Source of the DNA: Miscanthus floridulus
Taxonomy: Eukaryota > Streptophyta > Magnoliopsida > Poales > Poaceae
NCBI RefSeq assembly: GCF_019320115.1
Contig: NC_089587.1
Span: 88,492,939-88,556,938, forward strand
Direction: 5' to 3'
Length of the DNA stretch: 64,000 bases
In this document: positions 1-11,323 of the stretch, piece after piece
How the letters are laid out: each line of letters starts with the position of its first letter
Numbering within the stretch: the stretch's first letter is position 1
Notes under the pieces: model-generated
The model's input: the letters and a program-made list of their open reading frames with translations, nothing else
Databases searched by the model: none
Told to the model about the DNA's origin: nothing
Position numbers and translations under genes: made by a program

Positions 1-126
1 AAACATGTAAAACTGAAGCATCATCAACCAATTCATCTTTATCACAGGGAACATCAAGCAAATTATCATGGGACAAAGATAAATTAAGAGAGGGTTCTAC
101 TAACAATTACTCTATGATAGCATGGT

Positions 127-650
127 TTATGAAAAAATTAGTACATTAAAATAATTCTCACCTTCCGTGAGTGTAGCACCATGGGCATTACCTATGTTCT
201 CAACAGGAGTAATAGGTGCATTGTGAAGTGATGGTTCTGAATTTGCATATGAGGTTATGAGCTCCTCATTTTCTTCCATGTCATCCTCTCGCTTATGTAC
301 ATTATCCTGCAGAAGGTTAGTCATAGCAAGAGGAATAACGACAGACTCTTCCTCTAAATGGTGCACCTCAGCATATGAAGTCAAAACAGGAGATGTATTA
401 ATAAATGTTTCTCGCATAAGGAGTTTCATATCATTCCAAGTTTGAGGTTTATCAGAAGGATCTAAAGACTCCCACCAAGATAAAGCATAATATCGCAAAA
501 CACTAGCTGCATTTTTTACCTTCCTCCTTGGACACATAACGCGAGTAGCAAATATGTTATCTATGGAAATTTTCCACTTTATGTACTCATCAGCACATAT
601 ACCATCATAAGTCGGTGGATACGAACAACCTGTTATTGTTAGACGACAGC
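127..650 (-). pseudogene. gag fragment of the minus-strand Ty3 element
   Basis: The open frame encodes a Ty3 gag (retrotrans_gag) core. It contains a DEYIKWK-type helix, then KVKNAA, YALSWWESL and TWNDMKLLMRETF, which together match the usual gag capsid signature. The frame is open upstream of the methionine at 537 to about 650, where the capsid similarity begins. The tail after about residue 60 is acidic and low in complexity. It ends at a stop at 127 with no zinc knuckle or protease seen, so it is either truncated or decayed. Its role in an active element would be the virus-like particle coat. Confidence 0.7.
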
Positions 651-659
651 AAAAGACAA

Positions 660-1584
660 CATAAAAGTATTATCCCTATCAACTACTATAGGATGTGGTC
701 AAGGAGTAAAGTCACGCACTCTCAAGCGTCTTACCACGGTCTTATAAGTGTTCTTACCAAAGCAACAGATAGTGCAATCGATCAGTGACTGTGATACCAT
801 TATAGCTTGAGTGTAACAGTTACAAGGCGAACCTGTACTTGGTTAGAAGAAAGTGGAGCTTGGACAGGCACAATATAGTAGCAAGGAATAGCAATAATTT
901 AATTCTGAAATTGCAAGATTGACTAGTAGTCCCAAGCTAGTCTATGTCGCCGGCCTAAACTCGTCCTGGACCTAGTTTAAGCAAGCTACAATACAACTCA
1001 GCACAAAGACTCAAAAGAATGCAAGCACTTTTGAATTTTTCTTCACTTTTTTTTAGTTTCTATTTTTTTCTTGTTCTTTTTTTAGTGCTGTTTTTTTTCT
1101 CTTTTTTGTGCACCTTCTGCCTTTTCCTTTCCTTTATTTTGTTTCTCAGAAGAACGCTGTAATATAAATTATTTGAACACACAACTTGATATGCTCAAAG
1201 CTAGGCTGATAGAGTTATAGATGCACGAGCAGCACAGCTCAAAACCACTCAGTTCTATGTGGTCGATCAAGGAAAATTCTTAGGTTCTCAATGACAAGGA
1301 GGGAAAGCGGCTGATTTTTATGGAAACAAAAGATATCACTTGATGCACTAGGAGCAAATCCATAGCTCAAATGGCGCTCTCTATGTGCTCTTCTAGATAT
1401 TGTTCCACTTTTGCCTCTATCTTTTTTCTCTATTTTTAGGGTTGTTGTTGTTTTTTTGGGATTCCTTGACTTTTTTATTTTTATTTTATTTATTTTTTTC
1501 ACTTAGGAGCACAAAAGAAGTAACCACAGAAAATATGAGCTTAAACAAGTGAAAGGTGTGGCATGTGGAAATTTAGGAAGATAT
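660..1584 (-). other. untranslated leader of the minus-strand Ty3 element
   Basis: This lies between the gag frame and the primer-binding site. It holds long A-rich runs on the minus strand (T-runs at about 1030-1140 and 1440-1500 on the plus strand) and no convincing coding frame. It fits the long leader of this class of Ty3 element. Nothing else was recognised. Confidence 0.5.
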
Positions 1585-1596
1585 GCTCTGATACCA
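1585..1596 (-). other. primer-binding site (initiator Met tRNA type)
   Basis: On the minus strand it reads TGGTATCAGAGC, the standard complement of the 3' end of initiator methionine tRNA. It starts five bases inside the LTR end (LTR boundary at 1602, ...TCTACA). This fixes the orientation of the element. Confidence 0.85.
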
Positions 1597-1601
1597 CTTG
1601 A

Positions 1602-2472
1602 TGTAGACAAGGCCTGATCTTCCGAAAGGTATGATAGCATCGATTGGTGGAGACTCGACTGTTCACGATCTAGGCTTTGAACCAAGACTGATTCGGACCA
1701 CCGCATCCGTTACACCACTGCTCCATTGGTTATTAATCACGCGAACGCGATTGACCTCGCCGAGAAGGCTTTTCTGCAAACGAATCGAGAACACAAGCAA
1801 GAACGGGATGAACGCAATCTAAAATTGCAAATAAATATAAGGCTTATGAAAATAAGAAGGAGTTTAAGTCTTTATTTGAAAGGACTAATCGCCACAGGCG
1901 AACAAGATCAAGAACTAGGGCCCTGGTTCGCAGCAAGCAGCCTTGGTGGCACAGTTACAGTAAAACGATGTCTGTTTCACGAGGAAATCAAGAACTAAAC
2001 AAAACCCAAACCCTAAAGAGAGTGACGGCTGCTAATTATAGAGTCTTGGGCGTCACCCCCTAGACGCACCCCCTAATGGGCCCAAACACGATACACGGTC
2101 CAACGGACCAAAAGACGGTGTCGCAGCACCCTGACAGATTCTGGATGTTGACTTGTTTCAACGATTTCCATTGATTCTGAAGGTCTTTTGATGTGAGACC
2201 ACTTGTATTGGCTTCCTTATCAAATTATCTTTCCAACCATATGTGGATCGTCGAAAACGGAGTCTGGATGCGTCCTGGGTGACCAGTTTAAGGTAAACTG
2301 GTCCTGGAGGCCGAGGCAGGCTCGAACTTGAGTTGCTCTGGGCCTCCATCTCGGGGACTCAAACCGAATTAGCCTCGGGCCTCCTTCTTGACTTGGACAC
2401 CCTTGCTGGCCTCCTACCCCTCCATACCATGCGCCAAACATGGTCATATGCATGGGTGTTATGTCCTCATCA
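1602..2472 (-). repeat. 5' LTR of the minus-strand Ty3 element
   Basis: The LTR runs from TG (minus, near 2472, beginning TGATGAGGACATAAC) to ...TCTACA at 1602, next to the primer-binding site. The 1602 boundary is firm. The 2472 boundary is chosen from the TG start and could be up to ten bases further right. No second LTR is in the window. Confidence 0.65.
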
Positions 2473-2482
2473 AGATGATCCA

Positions 2483-3340
2483 TGGCTTCCACCATCGACA
2501 TCATCCAGCAGCTGCTACAGGAATTCACCGAAAATCTCCACAAGAACTTTGATGAGATGCATCGATAGCTCATCAACGTCAACACCTGCTTACGCGACGT
2601 CGAGCATGCGTGCATCTAGGGTGAATCCATCACCACCATCCAAGCCAGATTGGATTGCAAAGCCGCCATTGATGATCTCACCACTGAAACAAAGAACGTC
2701 ATGATCGTCGTTGGCAGATCCTACCTCAAGAGCAAGACAGAGGAACTCTAGTCCTCTAACGCTCTAGGAATCATCGTGGCCATCTTTGACAGCCTATTTT
2801 CGGCTCCACCTCCATCACCACCAAACACAACTACACCAACAGCTCAGCACCAACCGCCGAGTGTGGACATGGTTAGCCGGCCCCCAACCAGCCCGACGAC
2901 CGCTCAACAGATCAAGGCGCCACCACAGCAGCAGCCGACCACCTGGCTACCGGCACAGAGAGTTGACGCGCCTGAAACACTGCTGCCTTCGACTACATCA
3001 ACAATGCCAGCACCATCACAGGACCTGATCTCGGAACCAACACTACATCCAACATGATGTCAGCCAACCATCGTGGCCCGATTGACAACTCCAACATTTG
3101 ACAGCTCTACAAATCCACTACCTTGGATTTCCAGGATGCAGCTAGTCTTCAGGTTGCAACACACACCAGCAGATGCATAGGTCAAATATGCAACATTTCA
3201 TCTGACAGACATAGTGCAACGCTAGTACATTCAGATGACAAAGGAGGTGCCAACAACTAAGTGGGCAACCTTCACACGGAACCTCATCCGTGACTTTGGC
3301 CCCTCCACAGACTAGATAGAATGGGATGATCTCGTTCCCC
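2483..3340 (+). pseudogene. gag, 5' part, of the outer plus-strand Ty3 relic
   Basis: The frame starts ATG-GCT-TCC-ACC at 2483 and reads an N-terminal helical segment (IDIIQQLLQEF), a Pro/Thr/Gln-rich linker (about 2800-3060), then the capsid motif WATFTRNLIRDFGPST followed by EWDDLVP at about 3262-3338. There are several in-frame stops. The frame breaks at 3340, where a Sirevirus LTR begins, and the next expected capsid residues (WLVDNLNDYIDAF) appear at 20957. The two halves were therefore one gag gene before the insertion. Confidence 0.75.
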
Positions 3341-4832
3341 TGAAAGGTTCTTGTTTGGTTTTGGTAATTGAGTGACAACCTTAGGTGGACTAATATGTGT
3401 TTGAGTGAGATACACAGGTGATTAGTCCATAAGTACATGTGTATGAGCAACTCATGCCATGATGGTGAAGATGGCTTGGATTTGTTATAAGGCTCACACA
3501 CATGATGAAGGATCGCATTGCATATGAGACATGACATGGAGTCATGTGATCAAGGTGGAGGATATCAAGACAAGACTTGACTCGATAGACTGGTTGTAAG
3601 TGTGAAGGGCAAGTTGAGTGATGACTTGGCGCCGATGGACCGAGGCAATGGTGAAGAGCAAGTGAAGTCAAGATCGATGAACCAATACGATCATGTGATG
3701 ATATGAAGTAGATCATATCATTTGATGATTAGTTGATGCATGTGTTGCATCGACATCAAAGGAGATGGAATGGAATGCGCAAGGCAAAGGTATAACCTAG
3801 GGCATTTCATTTCACCGATCATAGGTGCATGGAGAAGTTGATGACCGGGTTTAGGATAGATGGCCGTACTATTAAGAGGGGCAAACTTGTTTGCATATCG
3901 GTTATCTAGTGCCACTTGAGTGATCTAACTTTGCATCGTTGCTAGGATCGAGTGGCATGGCAAGTTGAGTGGCTAACTCCTTTGGAAAAAGGATTGTGAA
4001 AATACTAACACACTTGCACAAGTTGTTGTACACTTGGTGGTGTTGGCACATTTGCAAAAGAGAAGAAGTTGGTGAAGAAAAGGAGTTGAAAGCGCTGGTC
4101 ATGGGGTGACTGGACGTGTCCGGTATCTGACTCAGGCGGCAGTGTTCCCAACGTGACCGGACGCGTCCGATATCTATACCGGACGCGTCCGGTATTCTGG
4201 CCAGGAGTGATTAGCTGAGGTGCATGACTGGACTCTAGTTCGAGGAGGTGATCGGACGCTGAGCAAACACTGTTCATGCGTCAGGTCGTGGTGACGTTGC
4301 GCGCAGAGATTGATCCAGAGATGATCGGACATAGGGGTGTGTCCGGTCGGGTGTACCGGACGCGTCCAATCATCGTTCTCCGTCTCTAGACCCTTATTGG
4401 AGTCGATCATACTCTAGCTGGCCGAGTGTCTGGTCACATAGTGGTGCGTCTGATCTCGGTGCTAAGGGAGGTGTCGAGCAGGTGATCGGACTCCGCGTGG
4501 GAGCGTCCGGTCATGGACCTGTGCGTCCGATCCTCTAGTGTTAGCGCGTGTCAGGGCTAGCTGTTGGGTGCCAATGGCTCAATTTGTTTCAAAGGGACAC
4601 ATGGAGGTCGATCTGTGACCAGATGTAGCGACTGAACACGTCAGGATGCGTCCAATCAGTGCGCAGAGTGCCTAGTGAAGGGGTAACGGCTCTATTATAT
4701 TGGGGTTATAAATAGAGCACTTGGCCAACCTTGGGCTGGTTGTTGAGCACCCTTGAGCCTTGGTGGCTTGTGTAGGTGTGCTTGGGAGCCCTCTAACTCA
4801 CTCTTGTTTGATAGTGTTCATCCAATTGAGTG
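3341..4832 (+). repeat. solo Sirevirus LTR, left part
   Basis: It begins TGAAAGGTTCTTGTTTGG, closely like the start of the complete Sirevirus LTRs at 7347 and 15689. It carries the Sirevirus palindromic boxes (ACCGGACGCGTCCGGT-like units around 4110-4560). It is cut at 4832 by a minus-strand Sirevirus and resumes at 20217. The flanks are TCCCC (3336-3340) and CCCCC (20955-20959), a five-base duplication with one mismatch. No internal element sequence lies between the halves other than the insertion, so it is read as a solo LTR of about 2.2 kb. Confidence 0.75.
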
Positions 4833-6201
4833 TGTAGGGGACCATGACGCCTAAGAGGGGGGGTGAATTATGCAACTTAAAATTCTACTTCTAAACTATG
4901 ACCTCTTTTTCTAACCCTAGCAAAATCTATGCAAAAGATAAACTATCTAAATGTGCAACTATGGTTTTGCTAGTGTGTTGCTATCTCTACCGTAAAAGGA
5001 GTAATACAATTAATGTAAATGTGGAAGCTAAAGAGCAAGGTAGAGATATACAAACTCCTATCGACGACTCTGGTATTTTTACCGAGGTATCGAGAAGCAC
5101 GCAAGCTTCTCCCTAGTCCTCGTTGGAGCCCCTCACAAGGAATCCCTCGTAAGAGCCAAGCTCCTAGTCGGGTAACTCCATGGATAGCCTCAGGCCTTCC
5201 CCATGTGCAAGTGGGTCTCCGATGTGCCTTCCGGCAAGCCTCTCCCGGATGCTCCCCGCCATCTTCACTATCAAGCTTTCAGCCGAAACGCTGCGGGCCT
5301 TGTTCCCTCTAGTACACGGTGGTGGCCACACCACAACCGCGGTTGGTGTGATCTCGCAAGACTACAATCCCCTCCGATGTACAACAATGGTGCGCGCAAG
5401 CACCGAGTGGTAAGAGGTATGCAAACCTCACTAAACACTAGGCCTAAACCTAGAGCAAGCGTATAAGTGGTGGTCTAATCAACCTAAGCACTTTGCAAAG
5501 CACCTACGCTAATCACCTAATGAATCACTAAGCACTATGCAAGTGGAGATCACTAAAATGGTGTATCAACACCCTTGATATGTTTCCTCAGCTCCACTCT
5601 ACTCATTTGGCCGGTTGGGGGTTGTATTTATAAGCCCCACTGAGAAAGTAGCCGTTGGGGATGAAATCCCGCTTTTCTGCTACTGACCGGATGCGTCCGG
5701 TCGTCCCGACCGTTGGAGCCGCGATCAACTGATCGGACGCTGCCAGCGTCCGGTCACTTGCCACCGAACGTGTCCGGTCGCAATTTTGCCGCTCTAGAAT
5801 CTCTCTGTACTCGACTGGACTCTGTTGTCCTACGTCCAATCGATTTGCTTGTTCAACATCCGGTCACTACTATTGCCGAGCTTCTTGATCGGGGCATCTA
5901 GTCACTGCGCTACCAGCATCCGGTCACCTCGGTGAGCTCGTTTCTTCGTGATCTTACGTCTGGCTTGGTTCCTATCTTCGTGCTTGGACTTTGCTTGATA
6001 TCTTGGGTCTTCTCTTGTGCTTCTAAGGTCTTGCTTATGGTGTTGATCATCGGATCATCACGTCACCTTCGTCCAAGTCACGTCTTGCACCCTATTGAAC
6101 TACAAAACATTCACTTGCAAATTCATTAGTCCAATTTGGTTGTGTTGGTCATCAAACACCAAAATCCAATGTAAATAGGCCTAGGGTCCATTTTCCTTAC
6201 A
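4833..6201 (-). repeat. 3' LTR of the gag-only Sirevirus (complete, 1369 bp)
   Basis: On the minus strand it runs from TGTAAGGAAAATGG (6201) to ...CCCCTACA (4833). It is preceded by a polypurine tract (6202-6216) and followed by the broken host LTR. Its left 235 bases match the LTR piece at 19980-20216. Sirevirus-type ACCGGA/TCCGGT boxes occur around 5685-5930. Confidence 0.85.
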
Positions 6202-7346
6202 ATCTTCCCCTTTTTGGTGATTGATGACAACACGACCAAAGCAAGCAAAAAGTAGAATTTTGAAATTTGAAAACTACCTACTCGCTAGGATGCAATGTAA
6301 GGGGCAAGGTTATATGATGCTAAAAGATACTACTTGTAAGACGAAAAGATACTATATAAAAGCTTATCTTGCCCTTGCAAATGTCCCCATGTGGCATTAT
6401 GGATTTAAGCCTTGCTTCCTACAATTTTTCCATTAGATAGACTAATCCATAATCCACTATCCTCCCTTTCTCGGACCATTCCCACTTGTAGACACCACTT
6501 GTAGACCATTACCACTTGTAAATTATTATGATCTAGCTTTTGGTCCTACAAATTAATGCTTGCTTTTGGTCCTCCAAATTCTCCCCCTTTGGAATCAAAC
6601 ACCGAAAAGGAAGACATTAGTAGCACAAGGGAGGGTCAAACTTTGTGATCCATTGTATGTAGAGTGGAATAGGTCACAAGATTTGACTCTCACATTATAT
6701 AGACTAAGCTCCCCCTAAATATATGCATACATATGATAGAAGGCAAAGCATATGCATAGTTGGCAAATTATTGCTTAAGGAAATTTAATCTATATAATGC
6801 ATGGAGAAATCATGTAAATATCAAAATGAAATCAACATGATGATATCGGTTTAGAAATACCACATATGGAAACCAATTTGATTTCTACCACTTGCAATAG
6901 GTGGTGGATATTTGAAGTATGATGCTTAACTCCAGGGACTCCATTTTCCTTGCAACGAGACTACTACACACATAATAAGCTTGAAAAGATGTTAGTCTCG
7001 AAGCATCCAACTTATAGAGTAACCTCCCCCTAAATTTGTGCACACAAGTATGGAATACTTATAGGAAACATGCACATTGATTTTAGAATAAAAATACCAC
7101 TTGAAAGATGACATCTCATGAGTGTGAAAGTCATTTTCGAAGGCGATATTCGGGAGAAATTATCTATAATTTGGACTTTGGTACATATTAGATGAACAAT
7201 CGAAATACAAGCTATGTGTCGTGCTCCTCAATACTTTTTAAACCATGTAGATGTGATCCAAGGGTTAAGAATCAAACCGAGCAAGTCTGCCATAAGATAT
7301 ACCTAGTGTATGCATGACAAAAAATATAAGCATGCAAATGCAAACC
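6202..7346 (-). other. 3' untranslated region with several polypurine tracts
   Basis: There is no coding frame. On the minus strand the main polypurine tract AAAAAGGGGAAGAT lies next to the LTR (6202-6216). Further AGGGGGAG-type tracts occur near 6582, 6709 and 7024. Repeated polypurine tracts upstream of the 3' LTR are a known Sirevirus feature. Confidence 0.6.
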
Positions 7347-9158
7347 TGAAAGCTCATGTTTGGTTTTGGTGAATTGATGAAGTCCTAAGTGCTAACCTAG
7401 TTTATCAAGTGATCATGAGATAGGTAGCACACTCCAAGTTGCAAAGCAAACAAAGATCATAGCATGATAATGATGACACCATGATGATGATCAAGTGCTT
7501 GGACTTGGAAAGAAGAAAGAGAAAAACAAAAAGCTCAAGGCAAAGGTATAAACCATAGGAGCTATTTTGTTTTGGTGATCAAGACACTTAGAGAGTGTGA
7601 TCACATTTAGGTTTGATAGCCGTACTATTAAGAGGGATGAAACTTGTATCGTAATGCGGTTATCAAAGTGCCACTAGATGCTCTAACTCATTACATATGC
7701 ATTTAGGATCTAGTGGAGTACTAACACCCTTGAAAATGTTTGTGAAAATATGCTAACACATGTGCACAAGGTGATACACTTGCTGGTTGGTACATTTGAG
7801 CAAGGGTGAAGAAGATAGAGTCGAAGAAGAGTTAGTCGCGCTGGTTATAGAGTGACCGGACACGTCCGGTACCTTGGCGACAGACTCAGCGACCGGACGC
7901 GTCCGGTGTGAATCAGAAAAGTCAGCATACGGTAGAGCAGCCGATCGGACGCTGGCAGCGTCCGGTCCGGTACCACCGGACGTGTCCGGTTGAGCTAGGG
8001 TGCTTACTGTACTCCACCGGACGCTGCGGTTCAGCGTCCGGTCATTTGTGACTCTACGTCTAGTGTGAGCGTCCGGTCATCAGCAGAAGGGGCAGCAACG
8101 ACTAAGTTTGTTTGAACAGGACACGTGGCAGTCTGGGGGCTACCAGACACGTTCGGTATGCCGACTGGATGCGTCCGGTGCTGCGTCTGGTCAGCCCGTG
8201 TTTTGCCCAATGAAGGGGTATAACGGCTCTATTTCGAGGGGGCTTCTATTTAAGCCCCATTGCCGGCTATGGCTCACATCTTTGGCCATTTTCATTGACA
8301 TAGCAACATTGTGAGCTTAGCCAAAGTCCTTCCACTCATCTCCATCATTGATTCATCATCATAGTGAGATTGGGAGTGAATCCAAGTGCATTGCTTGAGT
8401 GTTTGCATCTAGAGGCACTTGGTGTTCGTGTTTCGCTGTGGATTTCGCTTGTTACTCTTGGTGGTTGCCGCCACCTAGACGGCTTGGAGCAGCGAGGATT
8501 GTTGAGCGGAGGGTGGTGATTGTCTTCGGCTCCGATCGTGGTGATTGTGAGGGGTTCTTGACCTTTTCCCGGCAGAGAGCCAAAAGGTACTCTAGTGGAT
8601 TGCTCGTGGCTTGTGTGATCCTCATCTTGTGTTGGTTGTGTGGCACCCTATTGAGGGTTTGGCGTGTGAAGCCAATTAGCGCGTGAACCTCCAAGTGAGT
8701 GAATCGCCACAACGAGGACTAGCTTACCGGCAAGCAAGTGAACCTCGGTAAAAATCATTGTGTTCATCATTGATTCCGAGGTGATTGATCTTCATTGTTA
8801 TTCATCCTTGTGATTGATTGGTTCTTTCATCTACACAGCGGTATAACCTTCTTGATCACTCTCTTTACTTTACCGCAAACTAGTTGACAAGCTCTTTAGT
8901 GTAGCTAGTTGTGAGAGCTTGCTTGCTTGGTTGGTGTGGCTCTTTAGCTAGCCTTTGAGAGCACACTAACATAGGATAGTGTCACAGCTATTGTGTGAAT
9001 AGACACTATCTAAACTAGAATTGTGGTAGGTGGCTTGCATTTTGAGTAGGCTAGCGCAACACTTGCTTCGCCTCATAATTATCTAACCTTTTGTTAAGTG
9101 TTGTTGTAGAAATTTTTATTAGGCTATTCACCCCCCCTCTAGCCATTAGAACCTTTCA
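7347..9158 (+). repeat. 5' LTR of the complete Sirevirus (1812 bp)
   Basis: It starts TGAAAGCTCATGTTTGG and ends ACCTTTCA just before the primer-binding site. It is highly similar along its length to the 3' LTR. It is 58 bp shorter, mainly because it has fewer palindromic boxes around 8130-8200. A small frame inside (8399-8686) recurs in the other LTR and is taken as chance. Confidence 0.93.
7855..8060. promoter_or_regulatory. cluster of Sirevirus palindromic boxes in the 5' LTR
   Basis: Perfect 16-base palindromes occur at 7855-7870 (ACCGGACACGTCCGGT, with a central CACGTC/GACGTG mismatch tolerated in the arms), 7892-7907 (ACCGGACGCGTCCGGT) and 7975-7990 (ACCGGACGTGTCCGGT). An imperfect long hairpin lies around 8018-8042. 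Such repeats are described as conserved LTR motifs of Sireviruses. Their CpG richness suggests methylation or protein binding, but no function is shown here. Confidence 0.7.
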
Positions 9159-9160
9159 AG

Positions 9161-9171
9161 TGGTATCGGAG
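9161..9171 (+). other. primer-binding site of the complete Sirevirus
   Basis: TGGTATCGGAG lies two bases after the LTR end. It matches the initiator Met tRNA complement with an A-to-G change, and the same change is in the gag-only Sirevirus at 19965-19977. Confidence 0.85.
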
Positions 9172-9215
9172 ACGAGGTCATCGTTATTTGAGGCTTAACA
9201 ACCTTCGGTGTTAAA

Positions 9216-10712
9216 ATGGCTCAAATCAACAACACCAAGAAGCCACCCCAATTTGATGGCTTCAACTATCCCTATTGGAAGGCTAAGATGACAACTTATA
9301 TCAAGTCAATCAATAGGAAGGTTTGGAAGGTGGTAGAAACAAAAATTGAGATTGAAGATCCGAAAAATCCCACCGCGGCCGAAGAAGTACTTCTCCAAAA
9401 CAATGACATTGCTCTAAGTGCTATTCATGATGCAATTGATGAAAGAACATTTGAGCAAGTCAAAAATATTGAGATGGCTCATGAGGCATGGAAGAAGTTG
9501 GAAGAATCATTTGAGGGCACTCAAGCCGTGAAGGGTGCAAAGGCTTACATTCTCAAAGAAAAGTTTACAAGCTTTAAGATAAAGGATGATGAGAGTGTGC
9601 CGGAGATGTTCCATAGGCTTCAAGTGCTTATCAATGATCTCAAAGCACTTGGAGAAGAAGTGAAGGATAAGGACTTCTCCCACAAGTTCTTGAGATGCTT
9701 ACCTTCAAGATTTGGCACATTGGTCACTATTCTAGTAAGGAGTGGTTTGGACACCATGACACCAAACCAAGTGTTGGGAGATATAATGACCGATGATACA
9801 TATAGAGACGATGATGAGAAGGAAGAAAAGAAGGAGAAGAAAGATGAGAAGAAGGATGAGAAGAAGAAGAGCGTGGCATTCAAAGCCACATCATCCAAGG
9901 GCAAAGCAAAGCAAGAAACATCAAGTGAAGAAGATGAATCTTGGGATGATGATGATGATGATGAGAAGATGGCTCTATTTGTCAAGAGATTTGGCAAGTT
10001 CATGGTGAAGAAGGGCTACCGTGCTAGAAGAAAGAAGTCTTCATCCAAGAACAAAGAAGAGTCAAGAAGGTGCTTCAAGTGTGGAAGCAAAGATCATCTT
10101 GTTGCTCAATGCCCATACAATAGTGACAATGATGATGACAACAAGAAGAACAAGAAGAAGGACAAGAAGGAAAAGAAAGAGAAGAAGGACAAGATGGCCT
10201 TCAAGAAGAAGAAGGGTGGTTCATATGTAGTCACTTGGGATAGTGATGCTTCCTCAAGTGACGATGATGATGATAGTGATGATCACAAGACCACCAAGAA
10301 GAAGGTTCTTGCAAGCATTGCCATTAATGAGAAGCCTTCTCTCTTTGAATCTTCATCATGCTTCATGGCTAAGGCCACTAAGGTACAATCTTGTGATGAT
10401 GAAAGTGATGAAGAACATGTTAATGATAATGAACATGAAAATGAAAATGATAGTGATAGTGATGATGATGAACCTACTAAGGACGAATTATTTGACATGC
10501 TAGAAGATACTAAAGAACACTTTGACATTAAGAGAAGGGAATGCAAGAGCTTGAATAAGGAGGTAAAAGCCCTTAAGCAAGCCCTTGATGAGCTCAAAGC
10601 AACTCATGAGAAGCTAGAGGAAGCCCATGAGAAGCTTGGCAAAGCACACAAAAAGCTTGAAAAAGCTCATTCTTCTTCGCTTAAAGAGCAAAATAAAAAG
10701 AAAGCATGTTGA
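9216..10712 (+). CDS. Sirevirus gag, first part (498 aa, ends by frameshift)
   Basis: This is the capsid/nucleocapsid polyprotein. The start ATG at 9216 follows the leader. Residues 10-40 carry the Copia gag N-terminal motif (FDGFNYPYWKAKM) and the UBN2-type core runs to about 190. Long acidic/lysine-rich stretches follow. A CX2CX4HX4C zinc knuckle lies at Cys286, Cys289, His294 and Cys299. Residues 425-495 form a probable coiled coil (ELKATHEKLEEAHEKL heptads). The frame stops at 10712, but the same protein continues in the +1 frame (to 11304). A single-base indel in the A-rich stretch near 10700 therefore split one longer gag. Confidence 0.88.
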   Translation: MAQINNTKKPPQFDGFNYPYWKAKMTTYIKSINRKVWKVVETKIEIEDPKNPTAAEEVLLQNNDIALSAIHDAIDERTFEQVKNIEMAHEAWKKLEESFEGTQAVKGAKAYILKEKFTSFKIKDDESVPEMFHRLQVLINDLKALGEEVKDKDFSHKFLRCLPSRFGTLVTILVRSGLDTMTPNQVLGDIMTDDTYRDDDEKEEKKEKKDEKKDEKKKSVAFKATSSKGKAKQETSSEEDESWDDDDDDEKMALFVKRFGKFMVKKGYRARRKKSSSKNKEESRRCFKCGSKDHLVAQCPYNSDNDDDNKKNKKKDKKEKKEKKDKMAFKKKKGGSYVVTWDSDASSSDDDDDSDDHKTTKKKVLASIAINEKPSLFESSSCFMAKATKVQSCDDESDEEHVNDNEHENENDSDSDDDEPTKDELFDMLEDTKEHFDIKRRECKSLNKEVKALKQALDELKATHEKLEEAHEKLGKAHKKLEKAHSSSLKEQNKKKAC

Positions 10713-11304
10713 AACTTGCAATGTAGGTTTAACTTGTGATATAATTGATACATTGCTATCTATGCCTATCATTGTTGCTACTACTAACCCTTCTTGTAGC
10801 ACTTCCACTTCTACCTCATCTAGTAGTGATGGTCTCACTTGTGATGCCTCACTAGTGATTGAGAATGAGAACCTCAAGAAGGAGGTCACTAAGCTCACTC
10901 ACACCTTAGCTAAGGCTTATGGTGGTGAGGACTGCTTGCTTATGTGCTTGGGTAGCCAAAGAGCTTCTCTCTACAAAGAGAGATTGGGCTATACCCCCAA
11001 GAAAGGTAAGGCGGCCTTTGCTCCTCACAAGACTAGTTTTGTAAAGAACAATGGTCGGTTTTGCACTAGTTGCAAGCAAGTGGGTCACAAAGAGCAAGAA
11101 TGCAAAAATAAGAGCAAAAATGCTAATGTATCCTCCATTAAGCTTGATTCATGCTATATGCTTACTAAGGGTACAAATGGTGTGAAGGCTAAGTTCATTG
11201 GTAAACCATGGATGGGCTCAAAGAAGAAAGCCATTTGGGTACCAAAGAGTCTAGTGACTAACCTTCAAGGACCCAAGCAAGTTTGGGTACCTAAAAAGAA
11301 TTGA
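10700..11304 (+). pseudogene. Sirevirus gag, C-terminal part after the frameshift
   Basis: The continuation is in another frame. It has a Ser/Thr-rich stretch, a second coiled-coil segment, a second CX2CX4HX4C knuckle (CTSCKQVGHKEQEC, about 11063-11104), and the conserved tail WVPKSLV...QVWVPKKN that ends gag in this lineage. The homologous tail (FWVPNEI...KVWIPKGK) closes the gag of the minus-strand element at 17762. Translation from its own methionine at 10627 is not expected. Confidence 0.8.
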
Positions 11305-11323
11305 TCTTCTTTTGTAGGTTAAT

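Larger units (their letters stand above)
1..2472 (-). mobile_element. Ty3/Gypsy LTR retrotransposon, 5' part, minus strand (continues off the left edge)
   Basis: Read on the minus strand this is LTR, primer-binding site, a roughly 900-bp leader and the start of gag, in the order expected for the 5' end of a Ty3 element; the rest lies left of the window. The LTR (1602-2472) is followed by an initiator-Met-tRNA-type primer-binding site at 1585-1596, then the gag frame from about 650 down to 127. The right edge of the element falls about ten bases before the gag start codon of another, plus-strand Ty3 relic (2483), so it appears inserted there. The target duplication cannot be checked because the other end is outside the window. 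Confidence 0.75.

Noticed and set aside
8399..8686. 95-codon frame conserved in both Sirevirus LTRs
   Set aside because: Conservation follows from LTR duplication and not selection. No domain is present.
9620..10003. Minus frame with poly-Ser/Phe opposite Sirevirus gag
   Set aside because: Antisense shadow of the Lys/Asp-rich gag.
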